Positions 1 through 5,968 of a stretch of 5,968 nucleotides of DNA are shown here, piece after piece; position 1 is the first letter of the stretch; each line of letters starts with the position of its first letter. The DNA is taken from positions 1-5,968 of the forward strand of contig DIHJ01000107.1 in NCBI GenBank assembly GCA_002420105.1. The letters are read 5' to 3'. Made by a program: the position numbers and the translations under genes. This DNA is from Nitrospira sp. UBA5699. GTDB taxonomy: Bacteria; Nitrospirota; Nitrospiria; Nitrospirales; Nitrospiraceae. The notes beneath the pieces are model-generated. The model was not told where the DNA came from and did not search any database. It saw only the letters and a program-made list of their open reading frames with translations.

Positions 1-332
1 TGCTGCCCGAACCAGTTCATGAAGAACCCGTGGGGCAGATGCGACGTCACGATCGCCCCGACCATGATGACCGCCAGGCTCGCCGCGGAGAAACGGGTGA
101 GGAAGCCGGCCAGCAGGCCCAGACTCCCGAAAAATTCTCCCATGATGACCAGGAACGCGATGATCCAGGGCAGGTGCATCACGTCCGTGAAGAATCCCAT
201 CGTGCCGCTGAATCCGAAGCCGTTGTACCAGCCCAGCAGCTTCTGCGCGCCGTGCGGGAACATCACCAGCCCCAGAGTCAAACGAAGAATCAGGCCCGTC
301 CAACTCTCATCCGTCTGAAAGAATGCTTTCAT
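1..332 (-). CDS. DoxX family membrane protein (3' end cut by window edge)
   Basis: The minus-strand frame opens at ATG 332-330 and stays open to the window edge, giving 110 residues. DoxX proteins are usually about 130-150 residues, so perhaps the last helix is missing. The start MKAFFQTDESWTGLILRL leads into a first membrane helix (about 12-26) ending in FPHGAQKLLGW (25-35), the typical DoxX signature. Further hydrophobic segments lie at about 55-77 (with E66 in the GEFFGSLGLLAGF stretch) and 82-96. The family are four-helix inner-membrane proteins. Characterised relatives take part in thiosulfate:quinone oxidoreduction (DoxDA) or in oxidant and quinone resistance, for example with SodA in mycobacteria and MhqP in Bacillus. 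The exact substrate here cannot be read from sequence. A good ribosome-binding site (GGAGGT, 4 nt before ATG) fixes the start. It has its own promoter and operator. Family call is confident, function open. Confidence 0.5.
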   Translation of the reverse strand, partial: MKAFFQTDESWTGLILRLTLGLVMFPHGAQKLLGWYNGFGFSGTMGFFTDVMHLPWIIAFLVIMGEFFGSLGLLAGFLTRFSAASLAVIMVGAIVTSHLPHGFFMNWFGQ

Positions 333-336
333 GGCC

Positions 337-342
337 ACCTCC
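337..342 (-). promoter_or_regulatory. Ribosome-binding site of doxX
   Basis: On the minus strand GGAGGT precedes the ATG at 332 by four bases (GGCC). It is a near-perfect anti-Shine-Dalgarno match. It stands out because smpB, dciA and the membrane protein gene in this window have no comparable site. Confidence 0.5.
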
Positions 343-378
343 ACATGTCTGATCATGATCCCGATAACTCGTAGGGCA

Positions 379-407
379 AAGATAGTTCTAATTAGAACTA
401 ATGTCAA
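379..407 (-). promoter_or_regulatory. Sigma70-type promoter of doxX
   Basis: On the minus strand a perfect -35 hexamer TTGACA (407-402) is separated by exactly 17 bp from a -10 hexamer TATCTT (384-379), which matches the TATAAT consensus at four of six positions. Transcription would start near 372, leaving a leader of about 40 nt that carries the doxX ribosome-binding site. Optimal spacing and a consensus -35 predict a strong promoter when not repressed. The spacer is occupied by a perfect palindrome (383-400), so repression by a DNA-binding dimer is likely. The call is from sequence alone. Confidence 0.5.
383..400. promoter_or_regulatory. Perfect 18-bp palindromic operator in the doxX promoter
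   Basis: TAGTTCTAATTAGAACTA is a perfect inverted repeat with two 9-bp half sites and no gap. It fills the spacer between the -35 and -10 hexamers and overlaps the first two bases of the -10, a position where a bound dimer would block RNA polymerase. Size, zero spacing and AT-rich centre fit MarR-family operators. It resembles in layout the 18-bp box I recall for MhqR, the Bacillus quinone-sensing MarR repressor that also controls a DoxX-like gene. No regulator gene lies in the window, so the regulator family is inference. Confidence 0.5.
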
Positions 408-519
408 GTGGCAAAATGCCGGTCGAGGCACGGATCAGCCATTTCAATGAATAAACAATGGGTTGCGTGAGCGGAGAGGACCGACCGACTCTGCCGTCGC
501 TGCCTCCCTGCACGGGCTG

Positions 520-541
520 GTCGGCGACAGGGCCCGCCGAC
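520..541 (-). terminator. GC-rich hairpin directly after smpB, possible terminator
   Basis: Two bases after the smpB stop codon (545-543) the minus strand has GTCGGCG (541-535) and CGCCGAC (526-520), a perfect 7-bp stem with an 8-base loop. No T-run follows, so it is not a classical intrinsic terminator. It may protect the 3' end or end transcription with Rho. A competing longer-range pairing exists between 481-486 and 519-524. The rest of 333-542 contains no gene that I can support. Confidence 0.5.
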
Positions 542-542
542 G

Positions 543-1019
543 TTACTTTCTGTCTTTGATCGCCCGTTCGACTTCGCGGCCGGCTTCGCGGGCTTTGATG
601 GACTCGCGGCGGTCGTAGAGTTTCTTGCCTTTGGCGAGTCCCAGCTCGACTTTGGCGTGACCGCGCTTGGAGAAGTAGATCCGGAGGGGAATCAACGTGA
701 GGCCCTTCTGCTGCGTCTTGCCCATGAGCTTGTTGATTTCCTTCTTATGCAGCAGCAGTTTCCGGACCCTGACCGGGTCCTGGTTCATGATGTTGCCGTG
801 GCTGTACGGGCTGATGTGGCAGTTATGGAGAAAGACTTCCCCCTCGCGCACCGAGGCGTAGCTGTCCTGGAGATTTACCCGCCCTTCGCGCAGGGACTTC
901 ACTTCCGTTCCCAGCAACATGATACCGGCCTCGAACTTTTCTTCGATGAAATAGTCGTGGTAGGCCTTCCGGTTGGTGGCCACGGCTTTCTCTTTGTTGT
1001 CTTCCGCGTCGCGTGTCAT
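543..1019 (-). CDS. smpB: SsrA-binding protein SmpB
   Basis: SmpB binds tmRNA (SsrA) and delivers it with EF-Tu to ribosomes stalled on broken mRNA, so the nascent chain is tagged for proteolysis and the ribosome is freed. It is cytoplasmic. The 158-residue product has the full family pattern and normal length: NRKAYHDYFIEEKFEAG (16-32), GTEVKSLREG (37-46), the DSYA segment (52-55), a VRKLLLHKKEI segment in the middle, GLAKGKKLYDRR (127-138), and a basic C-terminal tail rich in Arg, Lys and Glu that in the family inserts into the empty mRNA channel. The start is firm at its upstream limit: an in-frame TGA (1022-1020) touches the ATG, so no longer protein is possible. There is no clear Shine-Dalgarno sequence. 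It is transcribed away from dciA. No tmRNA gene lies next to it within the window. Confidence 0.5.
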   Translation of the reverse strand: MTRDAEDNKEKAVATNRKAYHDYFIEEKFEAGIMLLGTEVKSLREGRVNLQDSYASVREGEVFLHNCHISPYSHGNIMNQDPVRVRKLLLHKKEINKLMGKTQQKGLTLIPLRIYFSKRGHAKVELGLAKGKKLYDRRESIKAREAGREVERAIKDRK

Positions 1020-1039
1020 TCAAGAATCCAGACACAGTT

Positions 1040-1055
1040 GAAAGTTGGAAAGTTG
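1040..1055 (+). repeat. Tandem 8-bp repeat (GAAAGTTG x2) in the smpB-dciA spacer
   Basis: GAAAGTTG occurs twice in perfect tandem, with a partial third copy just before it (AGTTG at 1036-1040) and a decayed one after it. The AAAGTTGC at 1049-1056 has an exact inverted partner GCAACTTT at 1116-1123. It lies just upstream of smpB, so it falls in the smpB leader or promoter. Confidence 0.5.
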
Positions 1056-1084
1056 CAAGTGGTCTGCTGCTCCGAACCCGTACT

Positions 1085-1116
1085 TTCTCACCTTCACACG
1101 TTCACACTTTTTCACG
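1085..1116 (+). repeat. Degenerate 8-bp-period TTCAC repeats upstream of dciA
   Basis: Four consecutive octamers, TTCTCACC, TTCACACG, TTCACACT and TTTTCACG, keep an 8-bp register and end just before the putative dciA -10 element. Together with the GAAAGTTG copies at 1040-1055 they make up much of the 118-bp divergent spacer. They could be degenerate simple repeats or spaced binding sites. Similar TTCACG-type strings are, as I recall, common between genes in Nitrospira, which was not checked. Confidence 0.5.
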
Positions 1117-1122
1117 CAACTT

Positions 1123-1131
1123 TGCTAAGAT
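1123..1131 (+). promoter_or_regulatory. Extended -10 promoter element for dciA, probably leaderless
   Basis: TGC followed by TAAGAT (1126-1131) is an extended -10 element; TAAGAT matches the TATAAT consensus at four of six positions. A weak -35 candidate TTCACA (1101-1106) lies 19 bp upstream. Transcription would begin about six or seven bases after the -10, at or next to the dciA ATG (1138), which has no Shine-Dalgarno sequence. Leaderless initiation is therefore the simplest reading, but it is inferred. Confidence 0.5.
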
Positions 1132-1137
1132 CCCGGC

Positions 1138-1614
1138 ATGCGCCCTCGCGGATCCATCGATTCGTTCGGCTCCATTCTCTCCGGACTGGCCAAACGGCTC
1201 GGGCTTGAATCGCGGCTGTTCGAACTGCGCCTCCAGCATCAATGGCGCGAGCTCATCGGCGATTCGATCGCCGCGCATACCTGGCCCGATCAGATCCGTT
1301 TCAAGAAACTCCACCTCACCGTGCGGAACTCCGTCTGGCTGCAACAGCTGACGTTCCTCAAACCGACGCTGCTCGCCAAACTTCACGAGCAGGGAGGGGC
1401 CGCCCTGATCAGCGACATCAGCTTCCGCGTCGGGGAGATCCCGCACCACGATCGCCCCCACGGCGACCCGGCCGGTCCGATTCCGGCCCCGGCCGTCACC
1501 GAAGACGCGCTCACCGAGGCTTCCGCCCTTGCGGCCGCCGTCCAGGACCCCGACCTTCGGAACCGCCTGACGCAGTTGATGGCCGAATCGTTCTCCCGCG
1601 ACGGCCGGCGCTAA
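1138..1614 (+). CDS. dciA: DciA/DUF721 family protein, putative replicative helicase operator
   Basis: This is a 158-residue protein of the DUF721 family. The N-terminal helix region (about 8-45) contains the W36-x4-G41 pattern followed by IAAHTWP (44-50). A strand region follows with KLHLTVRNSVWLQQLTFLKPTLLAKL (57-82), and then ISDISFRVGEI, as in the KH-like DUF721 fold. A proline-rich linker (about 102-120) joins it to a C-terminal helical stretch with PDLRNRLTQLM. In the family, DciA interacts with DnaB and helps load it on DNA in bacteria lacking DnaC or DnaI; some members were annotated as RNA-binding or Zn-ribbon proteins. In many genomes DUF721 genes lie near gyrB, as here. The start is bounded: an in-frame TAA at 1126-1128 leaves ATG 1138 as the first possible start. 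Its stop codon overlaps that of the convergent neighbour. Confidence 0.5.
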   Translation: MRPRGSIDSFGSILSGLAKRLGLESRLFELRLQHQWRELIGDSIAAHTWPDQIRFKKLHLTVRNSVWLQQLTFLKPTLLAKLHEQGGAALISDISFRVGEIPHHDRPHGDPAGPIPAPAVTEDALTEASALAAAVQDPDLRNRLTQLMAESFSRDGRR

Positions 1615-2180
1615 GGCATCGACGCGATCGTCTCCTTGAACAACTGTCTGGAATAGGCGGCCGTGGCGGCGGAATCCTGGCCGCCGACCAGCGGACCGAT
1701 CCGCCCTTCCTCTTCCGATTCCGTCAACCGATAGAGCCCCCGCAAGGCCCGTCGGAACCCGTCGCGGACTTCCTTGTCCTCGCCGGTCAGATACTTGTGC
1801 AGAATCGGCGCCTCGGCCCAGGCATCCATGGTGAAGATGTAGATCGTCAGACGCCGGTAGCGGCCGGCGGGATCGTCCGGCGTCGTCGGTCTGATTTTCA
1901 TCGACCCGAAGTTTCTCGTCTCGCGGCCCACCTTGCGGAACCGTTCGACGAGCGTTTCAATCTCCGTGTCGCTGGTCCAGGGCGGCACGTGCACCGCCAC
2001 GGCCGTGCCTTCCTGGGAACCGATGCTGTAGGGCGGAATCGACCGGTCCGGCCGGCTGAGATACATCCCGCCCCATATCAGGGCGAACGATCCGAAAAAG
2101 ATCATCAGGGCAAGCTTCACGACCGTGTCGAGCCGTTGCTTCCTGGGAGCGGCGGGACGCTGGAGGGTTGAATCGTTCAT
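1611..2180 (-). CDS. Single-pass membrane protein of unknown function downstream of gyrA
   Basis: I do not recognise a family. From ATG 2180-2178 the product has 189 residues. An N-terminal stretch with basic residues R13, K14 and R16 is followed by one hydrophobic helix (about 20-41, VVKLALMIFFGSFALIWGGMYL). About 145 soluble residues follow, so by the positive-inside rule the body would lie in the periplasm. The soluble part has a strand-like AVAVHVPPW segment, a helix with ETLVERFRKVGRE, a strand RRLTIYIFTM, and a Glu/Arg-rich helical region near LRGLYRLTESEEEG. A GTG at 2213 in the same frame would add 11 residues and lies 9 bp after the gyrA stop; neither start has a good Shine-Dalgarno sequence, and I prefer the ATG weakly. 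It is probably cotranscribed with gyrA. The frame is open, with normal codon use, and ends with TAG inside the dciA stop. Confidence 0.5.
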   Translation of the reverse strand: MNDSTLQRPAAPRKQRLDTVVKLALMIFFGSFALIWGGMYLSRPDRSIPPYSIGSQEGTAVAVHVPPWTSDTEIETLVERFRKVGRETRNFGSMKIRPTTPDDPAGRYRRLTIYIFTMDAWAEAPILHKYLTGEDKEVRDGFRRALRGLYRLTESEEEGRIGPLVGGQDSAATAAYSRQLFKETIASMP

Positions 2181-2222
2181 CGCGGGGAGGGGAGCGGCGG
2201 AGCACCCCGGCACGGCACGCCG

Positions 2223-4700
2223 CTAGCTGCCGGCGCCTTCGTCGGGGGCCGGCTCTTCGCGCTCGACGCTTTCGGCCAGCCTGGCGACCGCCACCACCCG
2301 GTCCTCGTCTCCTTCGAGATCGAGAATCCTGACGCCCTGCGTGTTGCGGCCGATCTCACGGATGTCGTCGACCTTGCAGCGAAGGACCTTGCCCTGCGCG
2401 GCCATCAGCATGATTTCGTCGCCGTCGCGTACTTGAAGGAACCCGACGGCGAGTCCGTTCCGTTCCGTGGTCTTGACGCTGATGATGCCTTTGCCGCCGC
2501 GCCCCTGGATGCGATACTCCGTGACCGGCGTCCGTTTCCCGTAGCCGCCTTCCGTGACGGTAAGGATGGCGGTGGTGGAGTCGGGCGTGATGGTTTCCAT
2601 GCCGATCACTTCGTTGCCTTCCTCGAGCGTGATACCCTTCACGCCGTAGGCCGTGCGGCCCATCGATCGGACTTCGTCCTCCTTGAACCGGATCGTAATG
2701 CCCTGTTTCGTGCCGAGCAGGATCTCGCGCTGGCCGTCCGTCACGTGCACGGCGATCAGCTTGTCGCCCGGCTCCAGGCCCAGGGCGATGATGCCGCCCT
2801 GCCGGGGGTTGCTGTAGGCCGACAGTTCGGTCTTCTTGACGAGCCCGTTTTTCGTCGCCATGACGACGAACCGGTCTTCGCGATATTCTTTCACCGGGAG
2901 CGTCGCCGTGACCTTTTCGCTGCCGGACAGGGCCAGGAGATTGACGAGCGCCTTGCCCTTGGCGGCGCGGCTCGCTTCGGGAATCTCGTGCACCTTCAGC
3001 CAGTAGACCTTCCCCGCGTCCGTGAAGAACAGCAGCGAATCGTGCGTCGAGGCGGTAAACAGCGTCTCCACGAAATCCTCGTCCTTGATCCCCATCCCGA
3101 TCTTGCCCTTGCCGCCGCGCCGCTGGGCACGGTAGAGCGAGGCCGCATTGCGCTTGATGTAGCCCGCGTGCGAGATCGTGACGACGACTTCCTCCTCCGC
3201 AATCAGGTCCTCCAGGCTGATTTCCGCCTCTTCCTTCACGATCTGGGTCCGGCGGTCGTCCTTGTAGGCCTCGCGGATCTCGGTCAGTTCGTCCTTGATG
3301 ATGGTCCGGACCAGCGCCTCGCTGGCCAGGACGGACTTGAGGTATTCGATCTGCTTGAGGACTTCCTGATACTCCTCGATGAGCTTGGCCCGCTCGAGCT
3401 GCGTCAACCGTTGGAGCCGCATGTCGAGGATGGCGGTGGCCTGGATTTCGCTCAGCGCGAACTGCCGCATCAGCCCGGCCCGGGCTTCGTCCGGCGATTG
3501 CGCGCGCCGGATCAACGCAATGACGGCGTCCAGATTGTCCAGCGCGATCTTGAGGCCCTCGAGGATATGGGCGCGCTCCTCCGCCTTGCGCAGCTCGAAG
3601 GTGGTCCGCCGGACCACGACCTCGCGGCGATGCTCGATGAAATGATGGAGAATCTGCTTGAGGTTCAGGACCTCCGGCCGGTTGTTGACCAGCGCGAGCA
3701 TGATGACCCCGAACGTCGTTTCGAGCTGCGTGTGCTTGTACAGATTGTTGAGGACGACGAGCGGGATTTCATTCCGCTTCAGTTCGATGACGACGCGCAC
3801 CCCCTCGCGATCCGACGACTCGTCGCGAAGGTCCGAAATGCCCTTGATCCGGTCCTCCTGGATCAACTCCGCGATCTTCTCGATCAGCTTGGCCTTGTTG
3901 ACCTGGTAGGGAACTTCCGTGACGATGAGCCGTTCACGTTCCGTCCGTTCGTCGGTTTCGACGACGACCTTCGCGCGCAGCTTGAGCAGGCCGCGCCCCG
4001 TCTCGTAGGCTTCCTTGATGCCGGCCATGCCGTAGATGAAGCCGGCCGTGGGAAAGTCGGGGCCGGGAATCTTTTTCATCAGCTGCGCGATCGTGGCGTC
4101 GGGATTCTCCAGCAGCAGCAGCAGCCCGTCGACGACTTCGCCGAGATTGTGGGTGGGAATGTTCGTGGCATAGCCCACCGCGATGCCGCCCGCTCCGTTG
4201 ATGAGCAGATTCGGCACCCTGGTCGGGAGCACGAGCGGCTCCTGGCGCGATTCGTCGTAGTTGGGTCCGAAATCGACGGTTTCCTTGTCGATGTCGGCCA
4301 GCATCTCCTCCGCCAGCTTCGTCATGCGCGCTTCGGTGTACCGCATGGCGGCGGGCGAGTCGCCGTCCATCGACCCGTAGTTGCCCTGGCCGTCCACCAG
4401 CGGATAGCGCATGTTGAAGTCCTGCGCCATGCGCACCAAGGTGTCGTAGATCGCGGAATCGCCGTGCGGATGGTAGTTGCCCATGATCTCGCCGACGATC
4501 TTGGCGGATTTCCGGTAGGCCCGGTTGTGCACCAGGCCCATCTCGTTCATACCGAAGAGGATGCGGCGGTGCACCGGCTTGAGGCCGTCACGGACGTCGG
4601 GGAGGGCCCGGCCCACGATCACGCTCATGGCGTAATCGAGGTACGACGATTTCATCTCGTCTTCGATGGCGATCTGGCCTAGGCGTTCATCAGGAGGCAT
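2223..4700 (-). CDS. gyrA: DNA gyrase subunit A
   Basis: GyrA is the DNA-cleaving and wrapping subunit of the A2B2 gyrase, which uses ATP to add negative supercoils. The 825 residues are a complete, normal-length chain. The breakage-reunion domain (about 1-490) contains the quinolone-pocket motif HPHGDSAIYD (77-86) and the catalytic R120-Y121 in AAMRYTEARM. Residues S82 and D86 match E. coli S83 and D87, the drug-sensitive form. The C-terminal beta-pinwheel shows six blades, beginning with GYIKRN (from 513). The canonical GyrA box QRRGGKG is at 526-532, and a related QGRGGKG at 732-738. This box separates it from ParC. The tail is acidic (EREEPAPDEGAG). The ATG start has a GGAG site 6 nt upstream. 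It follows gyrB by 164 bp with a palindromic element between, and is followed by the membrane protein gene after 42 bp. Confidence 0.5.
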   Translation of the reverse strand: MPPDERLGQIAIEDEMKSSYLDYAMSVIVGRALPDVRDGLKPVHRRILFGMNEMGLVHNRAYRKSAKIVGEIMGNYHPHGDSAIYDTLVRMAQDFNMRYPLVDGQGNYGSMDGDSPAAMRYTEARMTKLAEEMLADIDKETVDFGPNYDESRQEPLVLPTRVPNLLINGAGGIAVGYATNIPTHNLGEVVDGLLLLLENPDATIAQLMKKIPGPDFPTAGFIYGMAGIKEAYETGRGLLKLRAKVVVETDERTERERLIVTEVPYQVNKAKLIEKIAELIQEDRIKGISDLRDESSDREGVRVVIELKRNEIPLVVLNNLYKHTQLETTFGVIMLALVNNRPEVLNLKQILHHFIEHRREVVVRRTTFELRKAEERAHILEGLKIALDNLDAVIALIRRAQSPDEARAGLMRQFALSEIQATAILDMRLQRLTQLERAKLIEEYQEVLKQIEYLKSVLASEALVRTIIKDELTEIREAYKDDRRTQIVKEEAEISLEDLIAEEEVVVTISHAGYIKRNAASLYRAQRRGGKGKIGMGIKDEDFVETLFTASTHDSLLFFTDAGKVYWLKVHEIPEASRAAKGKALVNLLALSGSEKVTATLPVKEYREDRFVVMATKNGLVKKTELSAYSNPRQGGIIALGLEPGDKLIAVHVTDGQREILLGTKQGITIRFKEDEVRSMGRTAYGVKGITLEEGNEVIGMETITPDSTTAILTVTEGGYGKRTPVTEYRIQGRGGKGIISVKTTERNGLAVGFLQVRDGDEIMLMAAQGKVLRCKVDDIREIGRNTQGVRILDLEGDEDRVVAVARLAESVEREEPAPDEGAGS
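3105..3125 (-). other. GyrA box (QRRGGKG) in gyrA
   Basis: Codons 526-532 encode QRRGGKG, the seven-residue motif on the first blade of the C-terminal domain that gyrases need for wrapping DNA and adding negative supercoils. Topoisomerase IV ParC lacks a proper copy, so this marks the gene as gyrA. Confidence 0.5.
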
Positions 4701-4706
4701 CTAGTT

Positions 4707-4710
4707 CTCC
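4707..4710 (-). promoter_or_regulatory. Ribosome-binding site of gyrA
   Basis: GGAG (extending to GGAGAA) lies six bases before the gyrA ATG at 4700. It sits only two bases outside the end of the palindromic element (4712-4833), so the element's hairpin would end right beside the translation start of gyrA in the gyrB-gyrA transcript. Confidence 0.5.
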
Positions 4711-4711
4711 A

Positions 4712-4833
4712 CGGATGCTGAAAATGATCACCAGCGTCGTTCTCGTCTCGCTCGAAGCCTGCGACGTAGCACAAGGCTACGCCTCGGCTTGGGCATCGCC
4801 TGCGGCCTTGCTGGATGACCATTTGAGCATCCG
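4712..4833. repeat. About 120-bp imperfect palindromic element between gyrB and gyrA
   Basis: The element starts with CGGATGCTGAAAATGATCA and ends with its imperfect inverse TGACCATTTGAGCATCCG. The outer arms of about 24 bp (4712-4735 and 4811-4833) pair along most of their length with two mismatches and two single-base gaps. At the centre is a perfect 6-bp stem CGTAGC/GCTACG (4765-4770 and 4776-4781) with a 5-base loop, extended across an internal loop by AAGCC/GGCTT (4755-4759 and 4786-4790). The spacer's only other content is gyrA's ribosome-binding site and about 30 bases after gyrB. The form fits a non-autonomous palindromic repeat (REP or MITE-like). I recall close variants scattered in Nitrospira genomes, but this was not checked. 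No target-site duplication is visible and no protein is encoded. In RNA it would form a long hairpin between the two cistrons. Confidence 0.5.
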
Positions 4834-4864
4834 ACAAAGCCCTTCAAAAATCGATCCGTCTTAG

Positions 4865-5968
<1,104 letters not shown>

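Noticed and set aside
19..374. Two plus-strand frames of 99 and 114 codons at the left edge
   Set aside because: They are opposite the DoxX gene, whose minus-strand translation shows clear membrane helices and the family signature.
411..542. A possible tmRNA gene or other RNA gene beside smpB
   Set aside because: No tRNA-like acceptor end, no tag-peptide reading frame and too little room. I see only the short hairpin.
657..1208. A plus-strand frame of 183 codons across smpB
   Set aside because: SmpB on the other strand is unmistakable. This frame also runs through the repeat-rich spacer into dciA.
1242..2171. A 309-codon plus-strand frame crossing dciA and the membrane protein gene
   Set aside because: It is Arg/Pro-rich, typical of an out-of-frame reading of GC-rich genes, and it overlaps two better-supported genes.
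4440..4460. Possible quinolone-resistance changes in GyrA
   Set aside because: The key positions read Ser (codon 82) and Asp (codon 86), matching the sensitive E. coli pattern, so there is nothing to report beyond the wild type.
2433..4682. A 749-codon open frame on the plus strand opposite gyrA
   Set aside because: It is the mirror of a clearly real gyrA in GC-rich DNA. Its translation is low-complexity, rich in Asp, Arg, Leu and Val, matches no family I know, and has no ribosome-binding site. Length alone is not evidence here.

Overview
The window is a compact stretch of GC-rich bacterial chromosome, mostly core housekeeping genes. Most genes lie on the minus strand. Read in the direction of transcription from the right edge, it holds the 3' part of gyrB, then gyrA, then a small single-pass membrane protein of unknown function. 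On the plus strand a DciA/DUF721-type gene meets the membrane protein tail to tail. Divergent from dciA, on the minus strand, is smpB. At the left edge is the 5' part of a DoxX-family membrane protein gene under its own promoter. I suspect a member of the Nitrospirota (Nitrospira-like). The reasons are the gyrA N-terminus, the neighbourhood gyrB-gyrA-membrane protein-dciA-smpB, and a palindromic intergenic element that resembles dispersed repeats I recall from Nitrospira genomes. This is recollection and could not be checked by search.

Region by region: 1-332 is doxX (partial, its C-terminus lies off the left edge). 333-542 is intergenic and carries a near-consensus sigma70-type promoter whose spacer is filled by a perfect 18-bp palindrome, plus a small GC-rich hairpin just after smpB. 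543-1019 is smpB. 1020-1137 is a divergent intergenic region built largely of degenerate 8-bp-period repeats. 1138-1614 is dciA, possibly read from a leaderless mRNA. 1611-2180 is the membrane protein. 2223-4700 is gyrA, complete. 4701-4864 is the gyrB-gyrA spacer, about three quarters of which is one ~120-bp imperfect palindrome. 4865-5968 is gyrB, with its N-terminal ATPase part and the catalytic glutamate of the Toprim domain off the right edge.

Functionally, GyrB and GyrA form DNA gyrase, which introduces negative supercoils. DciA is the replicative-helicase loader or operator found in bacteria without DnaC or DnaI, so this is partly a replication neighbourhood. SmpB works with tmRNA in rescue of stalled ribosomes. 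DoxX is an accessory membrane protein usually linked to redox or electrophile stress, and the operator in its promoter suggests control by a MarR-type repressor. I see no new multi-gene system. The points worth a second look are the palindromic element between gyrB and gyrA, the doxX operator-promoter, the repeats and putative leaderless start at dciA, and the unrecognised membrane protein downstream of gyrA.

[Format note: the original gave no feature confidence values; 0.5 throughout is a placeholder, not an estimate.]
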